From the IMG/VR virus record IMGVR_UViG_3300042197_000691, positions 1-56,571 of that record: a stretch of DNA of 56,571 nucleotides; one strand, 5' to 3'. The translations under genes were made by a program, and so were the position numbers. Below, in pieces: positions 17,952 to 27,308 of this stretch (positions are counted from its first letter, which is position 1; each line of letters starts with the position of its first letter). Source of the DNA: a virus. The notes beneath the pieces are model-generated. The model worked only from the letters and a program-made list of their open reading frames with translations. It had not been told where the DNA came from and searched no databases.

Positions 17952-19874
17952 ATGAGTAACAATATATACGACATCATGAAAAAACTAAACGCAGTATCTG
18001 AACAGGATGCTGCGCCTGTAAGCAAGCAAGGCAGTACGCTACTTGAAAGTACTATGAAAGAAGTACTTAATGAAAAGTACATGGGTTTTGATAAAACAGT
18101 TGCTGCTATCAAAAAAGGTGGTAGTGCTAAAGATCCAGAAGCAGTTGCGGCTAGCATAGGTCGTAAAAAGTATGGTAAAGAAAAATTTCAAGCAGCGGCT
18201 GCTAAAGGTAAAAAGTTGTCCGAAAGGACATGGACAGATCCAGAAACAGGTGAATTTCATGGTTCGTTGGCTTCTACTCTTCAGCCAAATACTCCTCAAT
18301 CCTCAGCGCCATCGCTTCAGCAACAGATGGCAGATCAAGCCGCTCGTCGTAGACAATCCATGGGATTACAGCCTAAACAAGAAAGTGAAACTTTTAACGA
18401 AGACGATATGGAAGAAGGTAATATGTTTACTGGCAATTTAGCCAAGGCTCGTGCGGCAGGCAAAAAGCGTGCTGATCTGGACGGTGATGGCGATATGGAA
18501 ACTGTGCGTGAAGGTGCCAAGCCGGACTATATTGATTTGGACAAAGATGGCAATCGTAAAGAATCCATGAAGAAGGCGGCTGCTGATAAGAAAAAACAAG
18601 GTGTGGCGGAAGGCACCAAGGAAACATCAACTGGTCGTGTTCACAAGGCCGAACCAGGCGGCTATGGTCGTAAGGATGACGAAGATGAGGACAAGAAAAA
18701 AGATAAAAAAGCAGAACCAGCAGTAAAGCGTGGTCGCGGTCGTCCTAAGAAAGATGCCGATAGTGAAACTGGTGAAGTAAAGAAGTGGGACACAGATACT
18801 CTACAGAGTTTGATTGGAGGCAGTGTACCAAAGAAACTGCCAGGTAAAGCCAGCGTCAAACACAAAATCAAAGACGAACCAGATGAGAAGTTAGACGAAG
18901 TAGCGCCACCAGGAGCAAAAGCGGAACGCATGGTCAAGCATATCAAAAAGGGTTATGCCAAAGATGGCAAAGTAACACCAAAAGAAAAAGGCATTGCCTA
19001 TGCTACAGCATGGAAAGCAAAGAAAGCAGGTAAAGTAGAGGAATCTATTCCACCTGGTTTCCCACGTGAACTAGCAAAGAGAATTTATGAACATTATGCC
19101 GGTGATATCAATAGTACACTAAACGCAATGTGGAATGTACATAATACGGTCATGGAAAGTAAAGTTTCCCGCAGCAAGAAAAAGTTAAGTGAAGGCATGA
19201 CTTTTGAACAATCAACCACTAAGCCAGCGATGGGTACATACAAGGGTGGTGTATGGACTGCTGATCCTCCAAAGAAAGGTGAAGTAGGTGTTCCTGCTCC
19301 TTCTCCAGATGAAGGCGCTCCAGCATCATCACCCGCTAAAAAGCGTCCAGCACCCAAAGCAGCCAAAGAAGATGTTAGTGAAAACAAAGAACTATCTGAT
19401 GTCTTAAAATTAGCAGGCATGGTCGAAGAATCAGTTAAAGTTGATGAATGCGGTATGAGTCCTATCAGTGGAGCATATGGTGATAGTATGGCCAATACTG
19501 AAGGTCGTATGAGTATCAGCACTAACATGAGCACTGACGGGAACAAAACAGTAACGATCACAGCAGATGGCGATGCAGCCGGTGATTTAATGAAGATGTT
19601 GAAGTTAGCAGGCATAAACTCAGACGGAGGTGAGGACACCGACGTTGAAAAAATGTCGGAAGAAAAGGATGATAGATACGAAGCCAATACTACTCCAGAA
19701 GAAGAGGTATTACCCGTTCAAACACAATTAAAGGGCGGTAATGGAGAAGTGGCTGGAAAAGAAAAGAAAATGACTCCTCATGGTTATAAGTTTGCGGATA
19801 ATCCATTAGCAATGAAAGAAAGCATGACTCTGAAATTGATGAAAGAATACGAGAGTATAAAGAAAACAAAATGA
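17952..19874 (+). CDS. Large charged, repetitive virion-type protein with EF-hand-like loops
   Basis: 640 residues, rich in Lys, Glu, Ala and Pro, probably largely disordered. KYMGFDKTVAAIKKGGSAKD is a segment seen in many T4-like cyanophage proteins. Two DxDxDG-type loops occur near residues 177 and 196 (DLDGDGDME, DLDKDGNRK), resembling calcium-binding EF-hand or dockerin loops. Several Glu-Glu-Ser segments and two LKLAG motifs lie in the C-terminal third. The 3' end overlaps the next start by 4 bp. Function unknown; an internal head protein is possible given the neighbours. Confidence 0.72.
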   Translation: MSNNIYDIMKKLNAVSEQDAAPVSKQGSTLLESTMKEVLNEKYMGFDKTVAAIKKGGSAKDPEAVAASIGRKKYGKEKFQAAAAKGKKLSERTWTDPETGEFHGSLASTLQPNTPQSSAPSLQQQMADQAARRRQSMGLQPKQESETFNEDDMEEGNMFTGNLAKARAAGKKRADLDGDGDMETVREGAKPDYIDLDKDGNRKESMKKAAADKKKQGVAEGTKETSTGRVHKAEPGGYGRKDDEDEDKKKDKKAEPAVKRGRGRPKKDADSETGEVKKWDTDTLQSLIGGSVPKKLPGKASVKHKIKDEPDEKLDEVAPPGAKAERMVKHIKKGYAKDGKVTPKEKGIAYATAWKAKKAGKVEESIPPGFPRELAKRIYEHYAGDINSTLNAMWNVHNTVMESKVSRSKKKLSEGMTFEQSTTKPAMGTYKGGVWTADPPKKGEVGVPAPSPDEGAPASSPAKKRPAPKAAKEDVSENKELSDVLKLAGMVEESVKVDECGMSPISGAYGDSMANTEGRMSISTNMSTDGNKTVTITADGDAAGDLMKMLKLAGINSDGGEDTDVEKMSEEKDDRYEANTTPEEEVLPVQTQLKGGNGEVAGKEKKMTPHGYKFADNPLAMKESMTLKLMKEYESIKKTK

Positions 19875-20578
19875 AAATAAATGAAATCGTATTAACAGAA
19901 AATCGTATTGCTGTAGGCGACAGTTTCGGTATAGAATTGGGTGACCTTCTTATTGAAACTGGCGTCGTAGGATTTATGCCTGATGGTGTTATAGTTGAAT
20001 CCGATTCTGCTGTGTTCAACTTTTTAAACAAGCATGGAATGCTAGATACAAAAATGGTATTCACCGAAAGTCGTATGGCAGAAGTTGATACCATTTTTCA
20101 GAATTTAGCACGTGGTGAACGTGGTATTACGGACGTAATGAATAATCCAGAAAATGCTGAAGAAAAGTACGCATCAACTATTCTTCAAGATATGTTTGAT
20201 GAAGTGGTCATGGACTATGATTTAGATCCAAGATTAGATCACGATAAAATAATGGACGTTCTTACCGATAGAATACACGATGAGTATATTGAAGACGATG
20301 GTGAAGATTCTACGAGAATTAATCCCCCAATAGTCCAAGAGGCAGAATATCAAGGCAGAAAAGTATCACTTGGTAAGCCAATGAAGGGCGATGTTAAAAA
20401 GTCCAAAGTTTATGTAAAAGGTCCTAAGGGAAATGTAGTAAAGGTAAACTTCGGCGACAAAAATATGAGGATTAAAAAATCTAATCCTGCCCGTAGAAAA
20501 AGTTTTAGAGCAAGACATAATTGTGATAATCCTGGCCCCCGCTGGCGCGCCAGGTATTGGAGTTGTAGAGCGTGGTGA
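19871..20578 (+). CDS. Conserved phage protein with C-terminal RARHNCDNPGP domain
   Basis: 235 residues. The N-terminus MKINEIVLTE is a candidate capsid-targeting peptide. The C-terminal ~75 residues (GKPMKGDVKKSKVYVKGPKG, NFGDKNMRIKKSNPARRKSF, RARHNCDNPGP then ARYWSC) form a strongly conserved Arg/Cys/His module in T4-like marine phages, of unknown function. The DNA encoding NPGP contains a short GC-rich palindrome CTGGCGCGCCAG. It overlaps the upstream gene and is probably co-translated. Confidence 0.8.
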   Translation: MKINEIVLTENRIAVGDSFGIELGDLLIETGVVGFMPDGVIVESDSAVFNFLNKHGMLDTKMVFTESRMAEVDTIFQNLARGERGITDVMNNPENAEEKYASTILQDMFDEVVMDYDLDPRLDHDKIMDVLTDRIHDEYIEDDGEDSTRINPPIVQEAEYQGRKVSLGKPMKGDVKKSKVYVKGPKGNVVKVNFGDKNMRIKKSNPARRKSFRARHNCDNPGPRWRARYWSCRAW

Positions 20579-20582
20579 TTAT

Positions 20583-20966
20583 ATGAAAATCAAAGAAATA
20601 ATTTCTGAAGACGCAGTTGGTAGTACACCAAAGAGATTTCAACAATCTACCGCTGGTTTAAACAAATTCAGAGATAAAAATTTTGCTGATAGAGTATATG
20701 AACTCAACAGAGTAATGATGGCAGTTGCTGCTGCCGATGGTAGATCACCATTACGTCCAGAAATTGATGCCGAATCATGGGCTGGCAGAAATAATATAGC
20801 AGTACCATATACAGAAATTGAACAAGAAATGCTCAAACAAGCCTACGGTGCTGTAGGATCACACTATGAAGATTTAAATAAAGGTGATCTTCGTAGTCAA
20901 GAGATGAAGTCAACTAATAAAGTAAGTCCGGTAGCCAAGAAAAAAACTAACAAGTGGGGCGTATGA
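20583..20966 (+). CDS. Hypothetical protein with capsid-targeting-like N-terminus
   Basis: 127 residues from ATG 20583, 5 bp after the previous stop. MKIKEIISE at the N-terminus again resembles a gp21-cleavable targeting tag. The body (FADRVYELNRVMMAVAAADG, EIEQEMLKQAYGAVGSHYED) is helical and ends in a Lys-rich tail. Not recognised. Its stop overlaps the next start (ATGA). Confidence 0.72.
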   Translation: MKIKEIISEDAVGSTPKRFQQSTAGLNKFRDKNFADRVYELNRVMMAVAAADGRSPLRPEIDAESWAGRNNIAVPYTEIEQEMLKQAYGAVGSHYEDLNKGDLRSQEMKSTNKVSPVAKKKTNKWGV

Positions 20967-21166
20967 CGGACGATCTACAACAGTTAAAGTATCTTGCTGG
21001 TATTACTAATAAGCCTAATTGGACAGTATATGAAGGTAGTAATATCAGTTATACAGGCACCGAAAAAGCAGAATTGATGCGTAAGCATGATATAAAACCC
21101 GGCACTCAAGCCTGGTTCAAGTTATGGTTCTCACTACCTAAACTCACGGGAGAAAAGCCCATCTAA
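20963..21166 (+). CDS. Small hypothetical protein
   Basis: 67 residues from ATG 20963, overlapping the preceding TGA. It begins MTDDLQQLKYLAGITNKPNW, containing the L..L(K/A)..LAG motif seen in several proteins here. Not recognised; lies just upstream of TerL. Confidence 0.65.
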   Translation: MTDDLQQLKYLAGITNKPNWTVYEGSNISYTGTEKAELMRKHDIKPGTQAWFKLWFSLPKLTGEKPI

Positions 21167-21180
21167 GGGTAGATTTCATA

Positions 21181-21187
21181 ATAAATA
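21181..21187 (+). promoter_or_regulatory. Late promoter motif ATAAATA upstream of TerL
   Basis: TAATAAATA ends 5 bp before the TerL ATG at 21193, unusually close. A leaderless or very short-leader transcript would result if it is used. Confidence 0.4.
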
Positions 21188-21192
21188 TAATT

Positions 21193-22746
21193 ATGGAATC
21201 AATACTAATTAAGAAGCCAAATCTTCAAGAATCTTACACTATAGATCAAATAGGTGAGATTCTTAAATGCGCTGATCCTGTAACTGGTCCAGCATACTTC
21301 TTAAGTAATTATTTTTATATACAACATCCAGTCAAAGGTAGACTGCGTTATTCACCATTTGACTATCAAAAGCGTTTAGTTGATTCTTACCACAAATACA
21401 GATTTAGTATAAGTTTGATGCCCAGACAAACGGGCAAATCAACTACTGCCGCCGGTTACTTACTATGGTATGCTATGTTTGTACCAGACAGCACAATACT
21501 AGTAGCAGCACATAAGTATACCGGCTCCCAGGAGATTATGCAGCGTATAAGATATGGATACGAAAGTGTGCCTGATTTTATCCGTGCTGGAGTAACAACA
21601 TACAACAAAGGTAGTATTGATTTTGATAACGGATCAAGAATAGTCAGTACAACTACCACAGATAATACGGGTCGTGGTATGTCCATTTCGTTATTATATC
21701 TAGATGAGTTTGCCTTCGTTAAACCTCGTATGGCCAAAGAGTTCTGGACATCTATCAGTCCAACTCTAGCGACTGGTGGTAAGTGTATTATTACCAGTAC
21801 GCCAAACAGTGATGAAGATCAGTTTGCTTTGATATGGAAACAAGCAAATAAGTGTGTAGATGAGTGGGGCAATGAAACTGAAGTGGGCATAAATGGCTTC
21901 AAAGCATTCCGTAGTTACTGGAATGAACATCCAGATCGTGATGAAGCATGGGAAAAACAACAGCGAGCACAACTAGGTGAAGAACGTTTCCGTCGTGAAA
22001 TGAATTGTGAATTCATTATTGAAGAAGAAACACTAATAAATTCAATCGTGTTGGCAGAAATGGGTGGTATAGATCCATTAATAAAACAGGGTCAAATTCG
22101 TTGGTATAAAAAACCAGAAGCAAACAAAACATATATAGTAGCACTTGATCCTAGTTTAGGCACTGGCGGTGACCCAGCAGCAATACAGGTGTTAGAGTTG
22201 CCCACTATGTATCAAGTTGCTGAGTGGACACATAACAAAACACCTATACAGCAACAGATAAAAATAATGTCCGAAATAACAAAAGGGTTAGTAGAAATTA
22301 CGAATTCATCAAATACTGTTTATTATAGTGTTGAAAACAATACTATTGGCGAAGCGGCATTAATGGCAATTGCTGAACTAGGCGAAGAAAATATCAAAGG
22401 TATTTTTTTAAGTGAGCCAAAACGTGCTGGAGCCAGCAGAACATATCGTAAAGGCTTTACTACTACCAATAAATCAAAAATAGCAGCATGTAGTAAGTTA
22501 AAAAACTTGATAGAAAATAAGAAGATGGTAATAGCCAGTAAGAACTTAATAAGTGAATTTAAAACATTTATTGCTTCTGGTGCGAGTTTTCAAGCCAAGA
22601 TTGGCGAAACAGATGATTTAGTTATGGCACTATTGTTAGCAGTTCGTATGGCAACATTTTTGAGAGAGTTTGATGCTAATCTAGATGAACAGTTAAAAGA
22701 TAAATCAGATGATTTCATCATGCCTATGCCATTCATTATGGCTTAA
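21193..22746 (+). CDS. 17: Terminase large subunit gp17 (TerL)
   Basis: 517 residues. Walker A MPRQTGKST near residue 76, Walker B LLYLDEFAFV near 166, motif III STPNS near 199. The RNase H-like nuclease domain has YIVALDPSLGTGGDPA near 312, SVENNTIGEA near 379 and the acidic DDLVMALLLAV near 473. It is the ATP-driven packaging motor and headful nuclease. The order gp4-TerS-accessory genes-TerL matches T4-like cyanophages. Confidence 0.96.
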   Translation: MESILIKKPNLQESYTIDQIGEILKCADPVTGPAYFLSNYFYIQHPVKGRLRYSPFDYQKRLVDSYHKYRFSISLMPRQTGKSTTAAGYLLWYAMFVPDSTILVAAHKYTGSQEIMQRIRYGYESVPDFIRAGVTTYNKGSIDFDNGSRIVSTTTTDNTGRGMSISLLYLDEFAFVKPRMAKEFWTSISPTLATGGKCIITSTPNSDEDQFALIWKQANKCVDEWGNETEVGINGFKAFRSYWNEHPDRDEAWEKQQRAQLGEERFRREMNCEFIIEEETLINSIVLAEMGGIDPLIKQGQIRWYKKPEANKTYIVALDPSLGTGGDPAAIQVLELPTMYQVAEWTHNKTPIQQQIKIMSEITKGLVEITNSSNTVYYSVENNTIGEAALMAIAELGEENIKGIFLSEPKRAGASRTYRKGFTTTNKSKIAACSKLKNLIENKKMVIASKNLISEFKTFIASGASFQAKIGETDDLVMALLLAVRMATFLREFDANLDEQLKDKSDDFIMPMPFIMA

Positions 22747-22750
22747 TTCT

Positions 22751-22758
22751 GATAAATA
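22751..22758 (+). promoter_or_regulatory. Late promoter motif GATAAATA
   Basis: GATAAATA 6 bp before the ATG at 22764, just after the TerL stop. It matches the family of motifs in the window. Confidence 0.45.
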
Positions 22759-22763
22759 AAACT

Positions 22764-24143
22764 ATGGAAGAATTAGACAAAGTAGCAAAAGAATTATTTA
22801 ATAAAATCAGAAATAGATTTTCTGATCTAAGTATTGCTGACGAAAATTTAAAGAATACTCTTGATCCAGATAAGGCAAGATATTACTATTTTGATTTTCA
22901 AAGAGATGGCAAATCGCTAGGACACGTTAATATCTCTATTATAAACAATACACTCAAAGTGTACTATGATAGAAACATTGATAGATTTTTAGATCCATCA
23001 GATAAGCGTGAGTGGTTTGATTACCTAAAAAATTTACGTATGTTTGCTAAGAGCAATTATCCAACTATAAAGTCGTTTGACGTTCGTGATATTGATAAAA
23101 GCGGTTTGAACATCAAAGATCTTATACACATAAAAAGTACGGATAGTACAAAAAGCAAAAACGAAGTCAGTGAGTCAAAGCGTTATGGCACCAGTAAAAG
23201 TAGTTACGAAAATCTAGACAATGTAAAAATTATTGCTAGACACAACAAACCAATTCTTGATGATTCGGATCCTGCTGCTAGAAGTAGAAATATTAGTACA
23301 TTCTATGTTGAAAACGGCGAAGGTGAACGTTTTAAACTACCAGAAGGTACTACATTAAATGGTGCTCGTGTGTTTGCTCGACATGTAAAGAATGGCGGCA
23401 ATTTATACGACGATTTTGGTAACCATATAACTAAGATTGTTTCTGAAATGCGTGCTCTAAAAACATTTGTTAGAAATATGCGTGGCAGAACATTTGAAGA
23501 CGTTGAAACAAATCAGATGATTGAATCGGCTGTAAATTACTATGGTAAATTACATCGTGATTTGTTCACACTGCGTAGTCAGCGTGGCTATGAACAATAC
23601 AAAGATTTATGGACACCAGAAGCGGATCAAGATACCAGTGATGTTGATTTAAATGAACTTAAAGAGCGTTTTGTAAGGCGTATATTTGATGATAGGTTGA
23701 TGAATGCTCTGCCTATAGTTAAGCGAGCATATGAATCAGATATAGGCGGCATAGGTAAAGAGTTTGAATCATGGGCTAATGATATGTTAGAGGACATGAG
23801 TGCTGATGTAAATACTATGAGTCCAACGCCAAAACAACCATCGGACGATGAGTTTGATACTGATGTTGAACATTCTGATTTGTCTGATTTGCTTGATGAA
23901 AACAATTTTGATTACAAATTCATTGATGGAATATTCTACTTTACAAGCAAAGAAGAATTAGAGCGTGCCAAAGACATCATTGCGGAGCGTGATCCTACAA
24001 TGGAATTCCCACCCATGAAAGTTCGTAATGAAAATTATGGTTCATATGGTAGTAGTACATTTGATAGAGAATTGTCAAACGGCAAAGGTGTTATGGAAAG
24101 CGATCTCCTGAGCATCAAGCAACTTGCGGGTTTAGCCAAATAA
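22764..24143 (+). CDS. Hypothetical T4-like phage protein
   Basis: 459 residues, acidic. The N-terminal ~130 residues (GHVNISIINNTLKVYYDRNI) look like a small alpha/beta domain. The middle (GEGERFKLPEGTTLNGARVF, ARHVKNGGNLYDDFGNHI) is a compact unit, and the C-terminus ends LLSIKQLAGLAK, the LAG motif. Position between TerL and gp32 is usual for an uncharacterised cyanophage gene. Function unknown. Confidence 0.75.
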   Translation: MEELDKVAKELFNKIRNRFSDLSIADENLKNTLDPDKARYYYFDFQRDGKSLGHVNISIINNTLKVYYDRNIDRFLDPSDKREWFDYLKNLRMFAKSNYPTIKSFDVRDIDKSGLNIKDLIHIKSTDSTKSKNEVSESKRYGTSKSSYENLDNVKIIARHNKPILDDSDPAARSRNISTFYVENGEGERFKLPEGTTLNGARVFARHVKNGGNLYDDFGNHITKIVSEMRALKTFVRNMRGRTFEDVETNQMIESAVNYYGKLHRDLFTLRSQRGYEQYKDLWTPEADQDTSDVDLNELKERFVRRIFDDRLMNALPIVKRAYESDIGGIGKEFESWANDMLEDMSADVNTMSPTPKQPSDDEFDTDVEHSDLSDLLDENNFDYKFIDGIFYFTSKEELERAKDIIAERDPTMEFPPMKVRNENYGSYGSSTFDRELSNGKGVMESDLLSIKQLAGLAK

Positions 24144-24158
24144 TTTGATTTCCAGAGA

Positions 24159-24254
24159 GCAGCACTATACAATGCTGCCATGCCTAGAAAAATTAAGTTT
24201 TTACACCAAGTAGATAAATACTACTGTTACATCAATACAGGGTGTGTTGATGTA
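24159..24254 (+). promoter_or_regulatory. gp32 leader: two hairpins and a late promoter motif
   Basis: GCAGCA (24159-24164) pairs with TGCTGC (24173-24178). GATAAATA lies at 24213-24220. TACATCAA (24228-24235) pairs perfectly with TTGATGTA (24247-24254), 43 bp before the gp32 ATG. T4 gp32 represses its own translation through a structured leader with a pseudoknot; these hairpins are candidates for similar autoregulation, but no pseudoknot was demonstrated. Confidence 0.45.
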
Positions 24255-24296
24255 TCTAGGCAATTAATCATGGTTTAACATTAAGGAAAAAATATC

Positions 24297-25316
24297 ATGG
24301 CAACAACATTAGCACAAATCAGGGCAAAACTACAAGAACAAGAAAACAAAATGTCTGGCACCTCAATGGGTTCAGACAACGGCATCTTCGCACACTGGAA
24401 TATGCCTGAAGGCACAACAACTCGCATCAGATTTCTCCCTGACGCAAATCCAAAAAATTCATTCTTCTGGCTTGAAAAATTCACTATCAAGTTACCATTC
24501 ATTGGTGTAAAGGGTCAGGCCGATAGCAAGACCGTTTATGTTCAAGTTCCATGTATGGAAATGTGGAATGAATCATGTCCTATTCTTACTGAAGTTCGTC
24601 CTTGGTTCAAGGATCCGAGCATGGAAGAAATGGGTCGTAAGTACTGGAAGAAAAAGAGTTATCTATTTCAGGGTTTCGTCCGTGAAAATCCTGTTCAAGA
24701 TGACAAGCAACCAGAAAATCCTATTCGCAGACTAGTAATCAGTCCTCAGATTTTCAATCTAGTCAAGAACGCAATTCTTGACCCAGAACTAGAAAACATG
24801 CCAACTGATTACGAGGCAGGTCTTGATTTCAATATCAAGAAGACCAGCAAGGGCGGGTATGCTGATTACAGCACCAGTTCATGGTCACGTAAGGAAAGTG
24901 CGCTAACACAGGGTGAGCGTGAAGCACTAGAAAAGTATGGTCTGTTCAATCTTGCTGATTTTCTACCAAAGAAGCCAACGGCCGAAGAAGTGAAGATCAT
25001 CAAGGAAATGTTTGAAGCAAGTGTAAATGGCGAACTATATGATGCAGAACGTTGGGCATCACACTTCAAGCCAGTTGGTCTGAATACTTCTGGGTCTAAG
25101 ACTAGCAGTGCCAAGGACTCTTACGATGAGGATGATACTCCTGTAGTAAAGACATCGGCTAAGCCAGCCGTCACTAAGCCAGTCGTTGCCGAAGTAGCAG
25201 ATGAAGATGATTCACCATTTGTGCCTGAGCAAAAAGCAACACCTAGTGTTTCAGCAAAGCCAGCACAACGTGCGGAAGATATTCTCGCTATGATCAGATC
25301 TCGTCAAAAGGCGTAA
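24297..25316 (+). CDS. 32: Single-stranded DNA-binding protein gp32
   Basis: 339 residues. The N-terminal cooperative segment is followed by FAHWNMPEGTTTRIRFLPDA, FFWLEKFTIKLPFIG and VPCMEMWNESCPIL. The two cysteines take the place of the T4 gp32 zinc site, although a full Cys3His set is not obvious. The acidic C-terminus (SYDEDDTPV, ADEDDSPFV) would contact partner proteins; it ends EDILAMIRSRQKA. It coats ssDNA in replication and recombination, upstream of UvsX and UvsY. Confidence 0.93.
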   Translation: MATTLAQIRAKLQEQENKMSGTSMGSDNGIFAHWNMPEGTTTRIRFLPDANPKNSFFWLEKFTIKLPFIGVKGQADSKTVYVQVPCMEMWNESCPILTEVRPWFKDPSMEEMGRKYWKKKSYLFQGFVRENPVQDDKQPENPIRRLVISPQIFNLVKNAILDPELENMPTDYEAGLDFNIKKTSKGGYADYSTSSWSRKESALTQGEREALEKYGLFNLADFLPKKPTAEEVKIIKEMFEASVNGELYDAERWASHFKPVGLNTSGSKTSSAKDSYDEDDTPVVKTSAKPAVTKPVVAEVADEDDSPFVPEQKATPSVSAKPAQRAEDILAMIRSRQKA

Positions 25317-25340
25317 AGTCATAGTAGTTGTGTAGTTTAT

Positions 25341-25368
25341 ACTCCGGCGCACTGCCGGAGTTTTTATT
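25341..25368 (+). terminator. Rho-independent terminator after gp32
   Basis: ACTCCGGC (25341-25348) pairs with GCCGGAGT (25354-25361) around GCACT, followed by TTTTATTTA. A strong, perfect 8-bp hairpin. Confidence 0.9.
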
Positions 25369-25387
25369 TAATCTAGGAGAAAAAAAT

Positions 25388-25579
25388 ATGAGTAATCTTG
25401 TTCGTTTAAAGAAGGTGTCGGATTCTTTTACTATCAATCGTTATGACAATGGTTGGATGGTTGAAATCAGTGGTAAAAATTCCGATGATGATTGGTCAAC
25501 AGTAAAGATTGTCTGTAATACTGAGGATGAACTTGTCAAGTTGATCGCGGCATACAACAAATTAGAACTGGATCGTTAA
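25388..25579 (+). CDS. Small hypothetical protein upstream of uvsX
   Basis: 63 residues from ATG 25388, preceded by the strong site AGGAG. Upstream in-frame codons lie within the terminator, so they are not used. Sequence features: FTINRYDNGWMVEISG and STVKIVCNTEDEL, a small beta-rich fold with a C-terminal helix. Not recognised. It ends 1 bp before uvsX and is probably co-translated with it. Confidence 0.7.
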   Translation: MSNLVRLKKVSDSFTINRYDNGWMVEISGKNSDDDWSTVKIVCNTEDELVKLIAAYNKLELDR

Positions 25580-25580
25580 T

Positions 25581-26612
25581 ATGACCAAGCCGTTTGATAT
25601 AGCAAAATTTAGAAAATCAGTAACAAAATCTATTGAAGGTCTAAGCGTAGGTTTTAATGACCCAACTGATTGGATAAGTACTGGCAGTTATGCTCTTAAC
25701 TACCTGATCAGTGGTGACTTCAATCGCGGTATTCCCATGGGCAAAGTTACTGTATTTGCGGGTGAGAGTGGCAGCGGCAAGTCATTTCTGTGTAGTGGCA
25801 ACTTAGTACGTAACGCGCAACAACAGGGCATTTATGTTATTCTTATTGACACAGAAAATGCTCTTGATGAAAGTTGGCTACACGCACTTGGAGTTGATAC
25901 CAGTGAAGATAAATTGTTGAAGTTGAACATGGCAATGATTGATGATGTTGCTAAACTTATCAGTGAATTTGTCAAGGAGTATAAAACAATGCCAGAAGAT
26001 CAACGTCCGAAGGTGTTGTTCGTACTAGACAGTATCGGTATGTTGTTAACGCCAACTGATGTAAATCAATTTGAGAGCGGCGATCTTAAGGGTGATCTAG
26101 GCAGAAAGCCGAAGGCACTAACTGCCCTAGTTCGTAACTGTGTTAACATGTTCGGTGATTTGAATATAGGATTAGTCGCAACTAACCATACTTATGCAAG
26201 TCAAGACATGTTTGACCCAGATGATAAGATCAGTGGTGGTCAGGGTTTCATCTATGCTAGCAGTATCGTAGTTGCTATGAAGAAGTTGAAACTAAAAGAA
26301 GATGAGGATGGTAATAAGATCAGCGAAGTACGTGGTATTCGTAGTGCTTGTAAGATCATGAAGACTAGATATTCAAAGCCATTTGAAAGTGTACAAGTCA
26401 AGATTCCTTATGAAACAGGTCTTAATCCATATAGTGGTCTAGTGGATTTGTTTGAGGGTAAGAACATTTTACAGAAAGATGGCAACAGTCTAAAGTATGT
26501 GAATGAAGATGGAGTAATTATCAAGCAATTCAGAAAAGCGTGGGAAAGAAACGAAGAAAATAGTTTAGACACAATTATGACCGACATAAGTAATAAAAAA
26601 ATAAAGGTGTAA
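25581..26612 (+). CDS. uvsX: UvsX RecA-like recombinase
   Basis: 343 residues. Walker A GESGSGKS at about residues 61-68, Walker B KVLFVLDSIGML near 150, L2-like region ISGGQGFIYASSIVVAM near 215, and YETGLNPYSGLVDL. It forms the presynaptic filament for strand exchange and recombination-dependent replication, loaded by UvsY onto gp32-coated DNA. All three genes are here in order. Confidence 0.95.
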   Translation: MTKPFDIAKFRKSVTKSIEGLSVGFNDPTDWISTGSYALNYLISGDFNRGIPMGKVTVFAGESGSGKSFLCSGNLVRNAQQQGIYVILIDTENALDESWLHALGVDTSEDKLLKLNMAMIDDVAKLISEFVKEYKTMPEDQRPKVLFVLDSIGMLLTPTDVNQFESGDLKGDLGRKPKALTALVRNCVNMFGDLNIGLVATNHTYASQDMFDPDDKISGGQGFIYASSIVVAMKKLKLKEDEDGNKISEVRGIRSACKIMKTRYSKPFESVQVKIPYETGLNPYSGLVDLFEGKNILQKDGNSLKYVNEDGVIIKQFRKAWERNEENSLDTIMTDISNKKIKV

Positions 26613-26619
26613 TCTAAAC

Positions 26620-26856
26620 ATGAATATTGAAACTGACGTTCTGATTGAAACTTATCAAACTCTAAAGCAATATATTCCAGCAAAAGATCGTCAAGAAGCC
26701 AGTGACACACTGATGAGTTATCTGGTAGATGTACTGTCTGATGAGCAACTTACTGAGTTCAAAGCATCGGATTCTTATACTAAGCGTAGTTATGATGAAT
26801 ATGCGGGAGAATCCGATGTAGATGACTTTGACTCAGATGAAGACTACGAAAATTAA
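26620..26856 (+). CDS. Small acidic hypothetical protein
   Basis: 78 residues, helical N-terminus (LIETYQTLKQYIPAKDRQEA) and very acidic C-terminus (GESDVDDFDSDEDYE). Comparable small acidic genes sit between uvsX and uvsY in T4-like cyanophages. Its stop overlaps the UvsY start by one base. Confidence 0.7.
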   Translation: MNIETDVLIETYQTLKQYIPAKDRQEASDTLMSYLVDVLSDEQLTEFKASDSYTKRSYDEYAGESDVDDFDSDEDYEN

Positions 26857-27308
26857 TGTGGTATAATCAAATCATAAATGATTTAAGTAAATTGCCTGAT
26901 TTCATTTCCTATTACGAAAGCGAGTTAGGTCAGGCAAAACTTGAATGTTCAATACGTGGTAAATTAGAGCGTCAGGTTGCCGATTTACCTGGTATCACAG
27001 AGCAACGCTTCAATCAATTGCAGGAGATTGAGGCGGTGCTTAATTACTTAAATATTCAATTACGCAAGATTCGTCGTAAGCATTTTCAAAAATATTTGGA
27101 GTCTTATCCTCGTGCTCTAAGTAGTAGAGATGCTGAAAAGTACGTTGACGGAGAAGATGAAGTGATTGATTATGAAACCTTAATCAATGAAGTAGCACTA
27201 ATCAGAAACAAATGGCTAGGACTAATTAAGGGATTAGAAAGTAAGAACTTTATGTTAGGACACGTTGCTAGACTACGCACAGCAGGAATGGAAGATATAT
27301 CACTATGA
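26856..27308 (+). CDS. uvsY: UvsY recombination mediator
   Basis: 150 residues, close to T4 UvsY (137). YYESELGQAKLECSIRGKLE, RQVADLPGITEQRFNQLQEI and IQLRKIRRKHFQKYLE match the family. It loads UvsX onto gp32-bound ssDNA. It starts at 26856, overlapping the previous stop, and its end overlaps the next start by 4 bp. Confidence 0.88.
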   Translation: MWYNQIINDLSKLPDFISYYESELGQAKLECSIRGKLERQVADLPGITEQRFNQLQEIEAVLNYLNIQLRKIRRKHFQKYLESYPRALSSRDAEKYVDGEDEVIDYETLINEVALIRNKWLGLIKGLESKNFMLGHVARLRTAGMEDISL

